Part shown: positions 1 through 5,953 of the stretch, piece by piece
How the letters are laid out: each line of letters opens with the position of its first letter
How positions within the stretch are numbered: position 1 is the first letter of the stretch
Program-made: the position numbers and the translations under genes
Assembly (NCBI GenBank): GCA_003818595.1
Contig: RPQV01000234.1
Location: 1-5,953 of the forward strand
Direction: 5' to 3'
From: Calditrichota bacterium
GTDB lineage: Bacteria > Zhuqueibacterota > Zhuqueibacteria > Residuimicrobiales > Krinioviventaceae
DNA: 5,953 nucleotides
Notes under the pieces: model-generated
Told to the model about the DNA's origin: nothing
What the model saw: only the letters and a program-made list of their open reading frames with translations
Databases searched by the model: none

Positions 1-780
1 CAGATATTCGCCGATCACTCTTCGGTTCGATTGATATTCCTGAATCTCCTTCCTGGCGCGGAGGAATCTTCACACAATGCCTTGATGGACATCGCACGCC
101 GGCTGGTTGTCCTGGGTGTGCCGGCCGCGATTGCCGTGCGGAATCCTTTTGCTCCTGATGATGCTCTCTTGTTCGCTAAAGCGCTTTATGCGGAACTGTG
201 TCAAAACGGCCAGATTGAAACTGCCTCCTCCTCCGCGCGCAGGACACTGCTGCAGAAAAATCCACCAACAGCGTCATTTGCCATTCCGATGCTCTTTCTG
301 CGGGTTGCTGAAGGCCAAATGTGGAACCTTAAGGAAACTGCTGTGAAAGCAAGTGCGGGAAAAAAATCATTCCTCGATCAATGGCAGAAATGGGTGGTAC
401 TCATCGGAACTCTTTTTGCCATTCTGGGGGCAGTGCTCGATTTGCCGGCGAAATTGGCTAAATTGTCAGAGCTCCGGTTGTCGAACAAGAAAATCATCGC
501 ATCACGAACCATCGATGAACCCAGGCCGCAGATATTGGAAGGTCAAATCGTTGACGAAAATGGAGCCCCGATAGAAGGCGTTAAAGTTTATTTACCGGAA
601 TATGACAAGACGATTATTACCAATGATTGGGGTAAATATAAATTCGAAATCATCGCGCCTGCTGATGCCCGGGTAAAATTGCAGGCGCAAAAAACCGGGT
701 ATGAAATACTCAATCAAGATCCGGCTCTTGGCGGCAAACCTGACACCTTTCAGATGCACCCGGCAGGAATCCAACCATGA
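1..780 (+). CDS. CHAT-domain protein, C-terminal part, with TM helix and carboxypeptidase-regulatory-like domain (5' partial)
   Basis: The reading frame is open from base 1 to the TGA at 778-780, so the start and the N-terminal half of the CHAT domain lie upstream. Bases 1 to about 320 encode the end of a CHAT (caspase-like peptidase) fold: a hydrophobic strand ending LIFLN, the helix-strand LVVLGVPAAIAVRNPF, the helix ALLFAKALYAEL and the closing strand IPMLFLRVAEGQMW. In active members the first strand ends in Asn-Ala-Cys. Here it reads Asn-Leu-Leu, so the nucleophile is apparently Leu (bases 49-51). A single hydrophobic helix follows (WVVLIGTLFAILGAVLDLPA, about 391-450), then a polar linker, then a beta-sandwich (about 526-765) with the ILEGQIVDENGAPIEGVKVYL and TNDWGKYKFEI pattern of carboxypeptidase-regulatory-like domains. 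Charges flank the helix on both sides, so its orientation is uncertain; a cytoplasmic CHAT with an outer beta domain is inferred. The gene is translationally coupled to the TPR gene downstream. The CHAT assignment is firm for the fold, and loss of catalysis is inferred. Confidence 0.85.
   Translation, partial: QIFADHSSVRLIFLNLLPGAEESSHNALMDIARRLVVLGVPAAIAVRNPFAPDDALLFAKALYAELCQNGQIETASSSARRTLLQKNPPTASFAIPMLFLRVAEGQMWNLKETAVKASAGKKSFLDQWQKWVVLIGTLFAILGAVLDLPAKLAKLSELRLSNKKIIASRTIDEPRPQILEGQIVDENGAPIEGVKVYLPEYDKTIITNDWGKYKFEIIAPADARVKLQAQKTGYEILNQDPALGGKPDTFQMHPAGIQP
25..318 (+). other. C-terminal half of CHAT domain, catalytic Cys position occupied by Leu
   Basis: This domain segment follows the usual CHAT order: strand plus nucleophile loop, a helix beginning LMDIARRL, the GVPAAIAVRNP strand-turn, the APDDALLFAKALYAEL helix, an alanine-rich helix ending in ARRTLL, and a final strand. 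It matches the well-known pattern 'LNAC..., LA..L...GVPAVVA...P..D..A..FA..FY..L' except at the nucleophile, where Leu-Pro replaces Cys plus a small residue. The partner histidine would lie upstream of the window and cannot be checked. Confidence 0.75.
391..450 (+). other. Predicted transmembrane helix of the CHAT protein
   Basis: Twenty consecutive mainly hydrophobic residues (W-V-V-L-I-G-T-L-F-A-I-L-G-A-V-L-D-L-P-A) sit between lysine-containing flanks. This is the only membrane segment in the visible part of the protein, and it separates the CHAT module from the beta-sandwich. One Asp near its end makes the exact boundary uncertain. Confidence 0.75.
765..780 (+). promoter_or_regulatory. 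RBS and ATGA stop/start overlap coupling the CHAT and TPR genes
   Basis: AGGA at 765-768 lies 8 nt before the ATG at 777-779. The TGA stop of the upstream gene (778-780) shares bases with that ATG, giving a 4-base ATGA overlap. This arrangement is typical of translational coupling and fixes the start of the TPR gene. Confidence 0.85.
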
Positions 781-854
781 ACCAGCGAATCAGAACGCTC
801 ACACTGATCATGATGCTGATCGGGACGATCTTTCTTCTGACACCGTTAAACGCG
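777..854 (+). other. Predicted signal peptide (or N-terminal membrane anchor)
   Basis: The first 26 residues have a basic n-region with two arginines, about 16 hydrophobic residues and a P-L-N-A end that could serve signal peptidase I. There is no lipobox cysteine, so it is not a lipoprotein. The Leu at -3 is less favourable than Ala or Val, so an uncleaved anchor is possible. Confidence 0.7.
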
Positions 855-3749
855 CGTCCGCCCGCATCTCAAACCGGACAAATCATCGGCAAAGTGTACT
901 CGTTGAGCAACACCGGTGAAAAAAAACCGGAATCAAAACTCGTCGTCAGTATGGATCAAACCGGCAACAGCGACGACACCAATGATCAGGGGATATTTTA
1001 CCTCGATCTGCCGACCGGCTATCGAGCCGGCGAATCGGTCAATTTGAGCATCAGCAAAAAGGGATGGAGACTGGTTGCGGACGGCCGCGTCCGCATTCCT
1101 TACGATTTGCGGGAAATCATCGAAATTGAACTGATACCCGTCAATCAGCAGGAATTTTGGACCGAGGTGCGGGTCGCCAACCTCATCAAGACAGTCGCGG
1201 ACAAATCCACCCAGCAGGAGCCGCTGAAAAGCGACTCGGTACAAGTCGATCTCAGCCGTTACATCAAAGATTGGGCGGTTCAGTATGGTTTCAGCGCGCA
1301 ACAGGCCAAAGAGGAAATTGATAAATGGGCCGCCGAGATTGAAGCCCAATCAGATAACGATCAGGGACTCGGACTGGCCGCCTTTGCCAAAAAGAATTTC
1401 GGACAAGCCGCCCACTATTTCGAGACCGCTCTGCAGGCGAAAACAGCGCAAATGGAGGAAATCCGCAGGCAGAAAGAGGCTTTGGCGGAGATGGAAGCCA
1501 AATTGACAGGCGATATCATCGAGAGCAGCCGTTTATCCGGAAACGCCTACTTTGGCAACAATCAATTTGACAAAGCGCTGCAGGCGTTTCAACAGGCGCA
1601 ATCCTATGTGGACAAGGAAAAATCGCCCGATGAATGGGCAGGACTCGCGCTCTCCATCGGCAACTCGGCGATGCAGCTCGGCAACAGAATCGAAGGCGCG
1701 CAGATTCAAATCCTGCTGCAATTGGCCGTACAGACCTATCGACAGGTCATTGAAATTTGGTCACCGGAAACAAATCCGGAGGGTTGGGCCAGAACGCAGA
1801 ATAATCTGGGAAATACGTTGCGGAACTTGGGCATGCGCACTGATGGGCAGGAGGGACTGAACCTCCTCGCTCAAGCCAAGGCTGCCTATGAAAACGCGCT
1901 CACAGTTTATACCCGCGGACAGTATCCTCAAGACTGGGCTATGACCGAGAACAATCTGGGCATCTTGTTGAATGATTTGGGCACGCATACCGAAGAAGAC
2001 GAGGGGCGGAATCTGCTCGCTCAGGCGAGGATCGCTTACGAAAATGCGCTCGAGGTTTACACGCGCGGGCAATATCCGTTCGATTGGGCGATGACGCAGA
2101 ATAATCTGGGGAATGCATTGCGGAATTTGGGTATGCGCACCGAGGGAGACGAGGGATTAAAATGGCTCACTCTGGCCAAGATCGCCTTTGAAAATACTCT
2201 CCAGGTGAATATTCGCGAGCAACGGCCGCAGGAGTGGGCCATGATTCAGAATAATCTGGGAACGGTGCTGAGGAGTCTGGGCGCGCGCAGTGACATCGAA
2301 GAAGCCGCGGAGTTGATGACCCAGGCCGTGGCCGCCTATCAAAATGCGCTGCAGGTGTACACGCGCGAACAGCTGCCGCAGGATTGGGCCATGACCCAGA
2401 ATAATCTGGGTGTCGTATGGAATGATATGGGCGCGCATACCGATGGTGAAGAAGGTTCGCAACTGTTGGCTCGGGCGGTGACCGCGTTTGAAAATGCGCT
2501 CGAGGTTTATACGCAGGCAGAGTTGCCGCTGGATTGGGGGATGACGCTGAACAATCTGGCCATCGCGCTGACGGATTTGGGTACGCGCACGGATGGAGAA
2601 GAGGGACTGAAACTGCTCACCCGAGCAAAAATCGCCTATGAAAATGCGCTCGAGGTTTACACGCGCGAGCAATATCCGTTGGACTGGGCGATGACGCAGA
2701 ATAATCTGGGAATCGTGCTGAATGATTTGGGGACAAGCATGGAGGGAGAAGAAGGTGTGAAACTGCTGGCTCAGGCGGCGGCCGCTTATGAAAATGCGCT
2801 CGAAATTTATACGCGCGAGGATCTGCCGCTGGATTGGGCGATGACGCAGAATAATCGGGGAATCGTGTTGAGTGATTTAGGTGTGCGGACGGAAGATGAA
2901 CGAGGAGGAATGAAGCTGCTCGCGCAGGCAAAAACCGCCTATGAAGATGCGCTGAATGTGTATACGCGCGAACAGTTTCCGCTGGATTGGGCGATGACGC
3001 AGAATAATCGGGGAACGGTATTGAGAGAGCTGGGAGAGCGCACCGAGGGAGAAGAGAGAGAAAGACTGCTCGCTCAGGCCGTCGAAATCCTGGAACAATC
3101 GCTGCAGGTCAGAACTTTTAACTATCTGCCGATCGACTGGGCGGAAAGCCAGGGTAACCTGGCAGAGACTTATACGCTGTTAAAGAACTGGCCAACGGCT
3201 GCCGAAAGTTATGCCAATGTGCTCAAGGTTTATCCGGAAGACGAGAAATCATATCAAAAGGCCGCTCATCTTTATCAAGAGGTTATTTTCAACTTTCCTG
3301 AAGCGTTTGCATTGAATCAAAATTGGCTCGAAGAGCATGGGGATGATCTGGTCGCTCAGTGCGATTTTGCGGAAAAGCATTTCACCACCGGTCGATTTAA
3401 AAAATGCCGAGATCGTATAATTAAATTGATGGCCGATCCCAGCCTGGAGCCCGGCCGGCAAATCCCTCTACGGGCGATCGGCATCACCGTCTCCTACGCG
3501 CTTGGCGAAATTCAATCGGTTCCCCAAGAAATGGAGCGGCTGGAAAAAACCATCGGCCTTCAAGAGGCCAGCTTTAAACTAAATCGTTCCTTTGACGGCG
3601 TCAAGCATTTCATCAGCGGCAATGAGGATTTGGCGCCTTATCGCAATTGGCTGCTGTCACTTTTCAATGCGCTGCAGGGAGACAACAGGGAGATGATTCT
3701 GAATCCATTGAAGGAACTGCGCAGCAATATCCCCACCTTGAAAGAATAA
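777..3749 (+). CDS. Secreted TPR-repeat protein with N-terminal carboxypeptidase-regulatory-like domain
   Basis: This 990-residue protein starts at the coupled ATG. Residues 1-26 look like a signal peptide (basic MNQRIR, a hydrophobic core LTLIMMLIGTIFLLTP, possible cleavage after LNA). Residues 35-121 form a carboxypeptidase-regulatory-like beta-sandwich (GQIIGKVYSL, DDTNDQGIFYLDLP), a second copy of the domain type found on the CHAT partner. Residues 125-190 are a charged helical linker. TPR-like hairpins begin near residue 195, with a coiled-coil-like charged helix at 218-250. From 320 to 770 there are nine near-identical 50-residue units (AYENALEVYTREQ.P.DWAMTQNNLG...LG.RT.GEEG..LLAQA), then a diverged tenth and a helical tail rich in TPR-like pairs. 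No catalytic motif is visible, so a scaffold or ligand-binding role is likely, probably in the periplasm or at the cell surface, perhaps with the membrane-anchored CHAT protein. The only two cysteines (862 and 877) sit 15 residues apart. A non-cleaved N-terminal anchor is an alternative to a signal peptide. Confidence 0.92.
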   Translation: MNQRIRTLTLIMMLIGTIFLLTPLNARPPASQTGQIIGKVYSLSNTGEKKPESKLVVSMDQTGNSDDTNDQGIFYLDLPTGYRAGESVNLSISKKGWRLVADGRVRIPYDLREIIEIELIPVNQQEFWTEVRVANLIKTVADKSTQQEPLKSDSVQVDLSRYIKDWAVQYGFSAQQAKEEIDKWAAEIEAQSDNDQGLGLAAFAKKNFGQAAHYFETALQAKTAQMEEIRRQKEALAEMEAKLTGDIIESSRLSGNAYFGNNQFDKALQAFQQAQSYVDKEKSPDEWAGLALSIGNSAMQLGNRIEGAQIQILLQLAVQTYRQVIEIWSPETNPEGWARTQNNLGNTLRNLGMRTDGQEGLNLLAQAKAAYENALTVYTRGQYPQDWAMTENNLGILLNDLGTHTEEDEGRNLLAQARIAYENALEVYTRGQYPFDWAMTQNNLGNALRNLGMRTEGDEGLKWLTLAKIAFENTLQVNIREQRPQEWAMIQNNLGTVLRSLGARSDIEEAAELMTQAVAAYQNALQVYTREQLPQDWAMTQNNLGVVWNDMGAHTDGEEGSQLLARAVTAFENALEVYTQAELPLDWGMTLNNLAIALTDLGTRTDGEEGLKLLTRAKIAYENALEVYTREQYPLDWAMTQNNLGIVLNDLGTSMEGEEGVKLLAQAAAAYENALEIYTREDLPLDWAMTQNNRGIVLSDLGVRTEDERGGMKLLAQAKTAYEDALNVYTREQFPLDWAMTQNNRGTVLRELGERTEGEERERLLAQAVEILEQSLQVRTFNYLPIDWAESQGNLAETYTLLKNWPTAAESYANVLKVYPEDEKSYQKAAHLYQEVIFNFPEAFALNQNWLEEHGDDLVAQCDFAEKHFTTGRFKKCRDRIIKLMADPSLEPGRQIPLRAIGITVSYALGEIQSVPQEMERLEKTIGLQEASFKLNRSFDGVKHFISGNEDLAPYRNWLLSLFNALQGDNREMILNPLKELRSNIPTLKE
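1734..3086 (+). repeat. Nine tandem 150-bp TPR-coding units (one of 153 bp)
   Basis: The landmark encoding Gln/Glu-Asn-Asn recurs with its ataatctggg-like segment at 1801, 1951, 2101, 2251, 2401, 2551, 2701 and 2851. That is exactly 150 bp each time; the next copy is at 3004, 153 bp on. Units therefore start at 1734, 1884, 2034, 2184, 2334, 2484, 2634, 2784 (153 bp, one extra codon near 2910) and 2937. Each unit is 50 residues: a B-type helix (AYENALEVYTRE), a Pro-x-Asp-Trp turn, an A-type helix (AMTQNNLGIVLNDLG) and a loop with Glu/Gly-rich residues. Each is longer than the classical 34-residue TPR because of the extended loop. The Trp, Asn-Asn and Leu-Gly positions are nearly invariant. A diverged tenth unit (ILEQSLQ..., from 3087) closes the array. 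Confidence 0.95.
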
Positions 3750-3770
3750 TATTCACAATTTGAGTCGCCG
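3750..3770. other. 21-bp convergent gap between the two operons
   Basis: The gap lies between the TAA of the TPR gene (3747-3749) and the TGA of the amidohydrolase gene (3771-3773, read on the minus strand). It is AT-rich, with no GC-rich stem followed by a T tract on either strand. Transcription from each side must end inside the facing gene, or by a mechanism not visible here. Confidence 0.8.
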
Positions 3771-4787
3771 TCAACGATTGATATCGGCAAACAATTTGCC
3801 CGCTCGATAAAACACTTGCTCGTCAAAACCCATCCCTTCGATGATCTCGAAATTTTTATCAAGCGGATTTTTGATTCGAAACAAGCGCATCATGTATTTC
3901 AGCCAGAAAATCAATCCGCGGCTCTTGTTATAACTGAATTCCGAGATCGGGATGGGATAATCGCTGCCGTAGAGCAGGCGTTCCGGCGGAACCTCGGCGA
4001 GAAGCTGCGGAATAAAGCGTGCGCGAAGAGGCCCGGCAACTGCCGAAAGATCAGCATACAACTTCCATCCATTATCATCGGCCTTTTTGAGCAGCTTGAG
4101 AAAATCGTTATAGTCGTCGAGGTACGGTTGATCGGCGACATCAAAATAGGGCAGAGCGCAGTGAGCGAGGATGACGGTGACGCCTTGCTCCAATGCCGGC
4201 TTTAAATACTTGGGATTATTATAGCGATTATACACCTCGTTTGAAGTGGGGATGGCATATTCCGGTCCCGCGTGACAGAGTAAAGGCAGCTGATGTTCCG
4301 CCAGCTTTTTATAAATTGGTATGCATTTGGGCGACTCGGGATTGATGAGCATGGATGAAGGAATCCATTTGCACAGCACGGCGCGCTGTTCGAGGCAAAA
4401 ATCCAATTCCGTCTGCCAATCCTGACGATATGGATGAACCGAAGCGCCCCACAATAATCGCGGATTTTCCCGTGTGAGTTCAGCCAGAAAGCGATTGGGG
4501 GTGTGCAGATGGGTCCACTCACGGTGGACTAGGCCTTGTTCATCATACACCTCATCCAAACCGAGGAGCACCGCCTGATGGGTGTTTACAGCGCCATTGA
4601 TGACGCCCAACAAATGATTTTTCACCCGATTGAAATCCACCTTTTTGCCAAGAGATTTGGTCAGCAGGAGCATGGCGATATACGCGGCTGTTTTGGTGAA
4701 TTCCTCCGACCAATAACAACCTGACTGGCTGTCGGGAGGGGCGCCAAAGTGGACATGCAGATCAATGACAGACTGCTCATCTTTCAT
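3771..4787 (-). CDS. Amidohydrolase family protein (Amidohydro_2-type metal-dependent hydrolase)
   Basis: This 338-residue cytoplasmic protein has the size and motif order of the amidohydrolase-related TIM-barrel family. Strand 1 carries His-x-His (VIDLHVHFG, H11 and H13). Further metal or catalytic residues are H172 in LLCHAGPEY, H209 in VILAHCALP and D276 in LLYGSDYP. Family members hydrolyse or decarboxylate small cyclic or carboxylated substrates; the substrate cannot be told from sequence. A lysine, K140 (LCKWIPSS), falls where many relatives have an I-K-x-H-P segment, but the His-Pro is absent. The ATG at 4787 is chosen because a strong AAGGAG lies 7 nt upstream and it sits just before the first barrel strand. 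A longer TTG start at 4850 would add a basic tail and overlap the upstream gene. It follows the phosphoesterase gene by 34 bp, so the two are probably cotranscribed. Several cysteines argue against export. Confidence 0.9.
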   Translation of the reverse strand: MKDEQSVIDLHVHFGAPPDSQSGCYWSEEFTKTAAYIAMLLLTKSLGKKVDFNRVKNHLLGVINGAVNTHQAVLLGLDEVYDEQGLVHREWTHLHTPNRFLAELTRENPRLLWGASVHPYRQDWQTELDFCLEQRAVLCKWIPSSMLINPESPKCIPIYKKLAEHQLPLLCHAGPEYAIPTSNEVYNRYNNPKYLKPALEQGVTVILAHCALPYFDVADQPYLDDYNDFLKLLKKADDNGWKLYADLSAVAGPLRARFIPQLLAEVPPERLLYGSDYPIPISEFSYNKSRGLIFWLKYMMRLFRIKNPLDKNFEIIEGMGFDEQVFYRAGKLFADINR

Positions 4788-4794
4788 CTTTGAT

Positions 4795-4800
4795 CTCCTT
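4795..4800 (-). promoter_or_regulatory. Shine-Dalgarno AAGGAG of the amidohydrolase gene
   Basis: Read on the minus strand, AAGGAG is followed by 7 nt and then the ATG at 4787-4785. It is close to the ideal anti-SD complement and decides the start in favour of the 338-residue form. It lies in the 34-bp gap after the phosphoesterase stop. Confidence 0.88.
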
Positions 4801-4821
4801 ACATACGATCTGGAAAAAGTG

Positions 4822-5953
4822 TCACGCCTGGCCGGACTGGATTTCTGCAAGAATTTCGGTCAGCGATCCTTTTTGATAAAGTTTCCGTTCAATGGAGATG
4901 AAATAATCCGGTCGGCGGGTAAAGCCGGATCGTTTCTCGAATACGGTATCCGTGACCTCCCATTTCACCAGTTTAATTTCCCCGCGATCCAGTTCAATAG
5001 CAGTGATGCCGTTGGTGAACACGCAACTGCCGGCATTAAAATAACAGGGAGTCGGTTTGCCCGCCTCATCGGGTGCTGTCTGTTTCAAGTCGTCCTGTGC
5101 ACCTGCCAGCTGGTTAGTCAAATAGGCGAGTGAGGCTTTCTTCAGGAAATAATCTTTGTCATTAAAATCAAGTTCCTCAGCTGCCTCCAGACCTTCCACG
5201 AATTCTTGTAGATTATCCGCTTTGGAACTGGAACAGAACATCGCGCGGTGAGTGTGTCCGGCGATGAGCAGCAGCCGGTTCTTTTTGGCCCATTCATAAA
5301 GATATTGATCCCTCGCTTGACGCACGCGGACATTTTCGGCCGCTCGATTCTCGCATTCGACGCGCAGCAGGCGGATGATGGGCAAAATAATCCAGGTCAG
5401 ATGTCGACGCTGCAGCGGCGCCCATACGTGTCTCACAAACCAACGACTCCTCCGACTCGTCTTGTCCGATTGACGATCACCCTGGTGACCATGAACAATA
5501 AATATCTGGTCATTGATCATCAGTCCCTCATGCACCTGGACCTGACTGACCAGGGGATTTAGAAACGATTCAATAACCTTTGAATCTTTTAAATTGAGAT
5601 CATGATTGCCGTAGACGCGGAAATAAGAACCGGGTTTCTGATTAAACATCTTTTCAATCTGGAAGGGACCTGCAGAATATGCCTTGGAAATAGAGTCCGT
5701 CGGAGATTCCCAGCTCTCCTCAATATCGCCGTTCAAAACCAGGCAGAACTTTTTTTGCTGATAATAACGAAGGGCATGACAATAGATGTATTCATTTTTT
5801 CGAAAATCGTCGCAGTCGGTTTTGTCACCCTTGTGCACGTCGCTGATAATGACGAGACGCTCTTTATTCAGATTGATCTGCTCCAGTCGAAAGGCATTGG
5901 TGCGGACATAATCCAGAGCACGAAAAGTCTCCGCACGTTCATCATAACGGGAC
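4822..5953 (-). CDS. Calcineurin-like metallophosphoesterase (5' end outside window)
   Basis: At least 376 residues are visible, ending with the TGA at 4824-4822. The frame stays open to the right edge and has no ATG, GTG or TTG upstream of the first motif, so the true start lies outside. All five metallophosphoesterase signatures are present in order: Asp-x-His in VIISDVHKGD (5841-5833), Gly-Asp in LVLNGDIEE (Asp 5727-5725), Gly-Asn-His-Asp in RVYGNHDLN (5610-5599), His in IVHGHQGD (about 5500) and Gly-His-Thr-His in LIAGHTHRA (5259-5248). An intact dinuclear phosphoesterase site is therefore expected. Between the fourth and fifth motifs lies an insert of about 75 residues with a hydrophobic patch (LTWIILPIIRLL) and an Arg-rich helix, and a helical region follows GHTH before the closing beta segment CYFNAGSCVFTNGITAIEL. 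The substrate is not identifiable; LpxH-like, phosphodiesterase and protein phosphatase roles are all open. It is the upstream partner of the amidohydrolase gene. Confidence 0.92.
   Translation of the reverse strand, partial: SRYDERAETFRALDYVRTNAFRLEQINLNKERLVIISDVHKGDKTDCDDFRKNEYIYCHALRYYQQKKFCLVLNGDIEESWESPTDSISKAYSAGPFQIEKMFNQKPGSYFRVYGNHDLNLKDSKVIESFLNPLVSQVQVHEGLMINDQIFIVHGHQGDRQSDKTSRRSRWFVRHVWAPLQRRHLTWIILPIIRLLRVECENRAAENVRVRQARDQYLYEWAKKNRLLLIAGHTHRAMFCSSSKADNLQEFVEGLEAAEELDFNDKDYFLKKASLAYLTNQLAGAQDDLKQTAPDEAGKPTPCYFNAGSCVFTNGITAIELDRGEIKLVKWEVTDTVFEKRSGFTRRPDYFISIERKLYQKGSLTEILAEIQSGQA

Noticed and set aside
31..33. TTG at 31 as the start of the first gene
   Set aside because: The frame is open to base 1, and the TTG lies inside the CHAT core strand. 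Starting there would remove half of the fold.
933..1349. 138-residue open frame on the minus strand opposite the TPR gene N-terminus
   Set aside because: It lies fully opposite a well-supported gene, with no recognisable domain or ribosome binding site.
2157..2672. 171-residue open frame on the minus strand inside the TPR array
   Set aside because: It is an antisense shadow of the 150-bp repeats, which stay open in several frames because the unit length is a multiple of three. The product is a low-information Arg/His/Gln-rich repeat.
1734..3086. Regular repeats as a CRISPR array or non-coding satellite
   Set aside because: The 150-bp units are coding throughout, have no unique spacers, and translate to an ordinary TPR-like consensus.
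3744..3754. Perfect GAATA-A-TATTC palindrome at the TPR gene stop
   Set aside because: The arms are five A/T-rich base pairs around a single base, too short to form a stable hairpin or terminator. It is likely chance.
3816..4205. 129-residue + strand open frame opposite the amidohydrolase
   Set aside because: It is antisense to the barrel-coding sequence that carries the metal motifs and has no family-like features.
4788..4850. Longer amidohydrolase starting at TTG 4850
   Set aside because: The extra 21 residues are basic and unlike the family, overlap the phosphoesterase gene, and have a poorer start than the ATG at 4787 with its AAGGAG.
5836..5838. GTG at 5838 as the start of the phosphoesterase
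   Set aside because: This GTG is the middle codon of the Asp-x-His metal motif. The frame continues upstream with a sensible sequence (R-L-V-I-I-S-D) to the window edge.

Overview
The window holds four protein-coding genes in two convergent pairs and almost no non-coding DNA. The first gene is cut by the left edge and the last by the right edge. Base composition is balanced (about half G+C by eye). The mix of a CHAT-family protein, long 50-residue TPR arrays and carboxypeptidase-regulatory-like domains suggests a free-living or environmental Gram-negative bacterium. An FCB-type or candidate-phylum lineage (Calditrichota/KSB1-like) would fit, but nothing here fixes the taxonomy.

Left half, + strand (1-3749): the 3' part of a gene encoding the C-terminal half of a CHAT (caspase-like) domain, then one transmembrane helix and a C-terminal beta-sandwich of the carboxypeptidase-regulatory-like type. 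Its stop codon overlaps the start of the next gene as ATGA. That gene encodes a 990-residue, probably secreted protein: signal peptide, a second regulatory-like beta-sandwich, then a long TPR solenoid. Nine consecutive solenoid units repeat at 150 bp in the DNA, with one 153-bp exception. The residue expected to be the CHAT catalytic cysteine is leucine. The pair therefore looks like a split, membrane-anchored version of the TPR-CHAT theme with a probably inactive protease-like module. This is the most unusual part of the window.

Right half, - strand (3771-5953): a calcineurin-like metallophosphoesterase whose five metal motifs are all visible (its start lies outside the window), followed 34 bp downstream by an amidohydrolase of the Amidohydro_2 type with a strong ribosome binding site. 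They look like a two-gene metabolic or hydrolytic operon unrelated to the left pair. The operons meet tail to tail with a 21-bp gap that has no recognisable terminator.

No RNA genes, insertion sequences, CRISPR arrays or attachment sites were seen, and there is no gene-free stretch above 40 bp. The promoters of both operons must lie outside the window.
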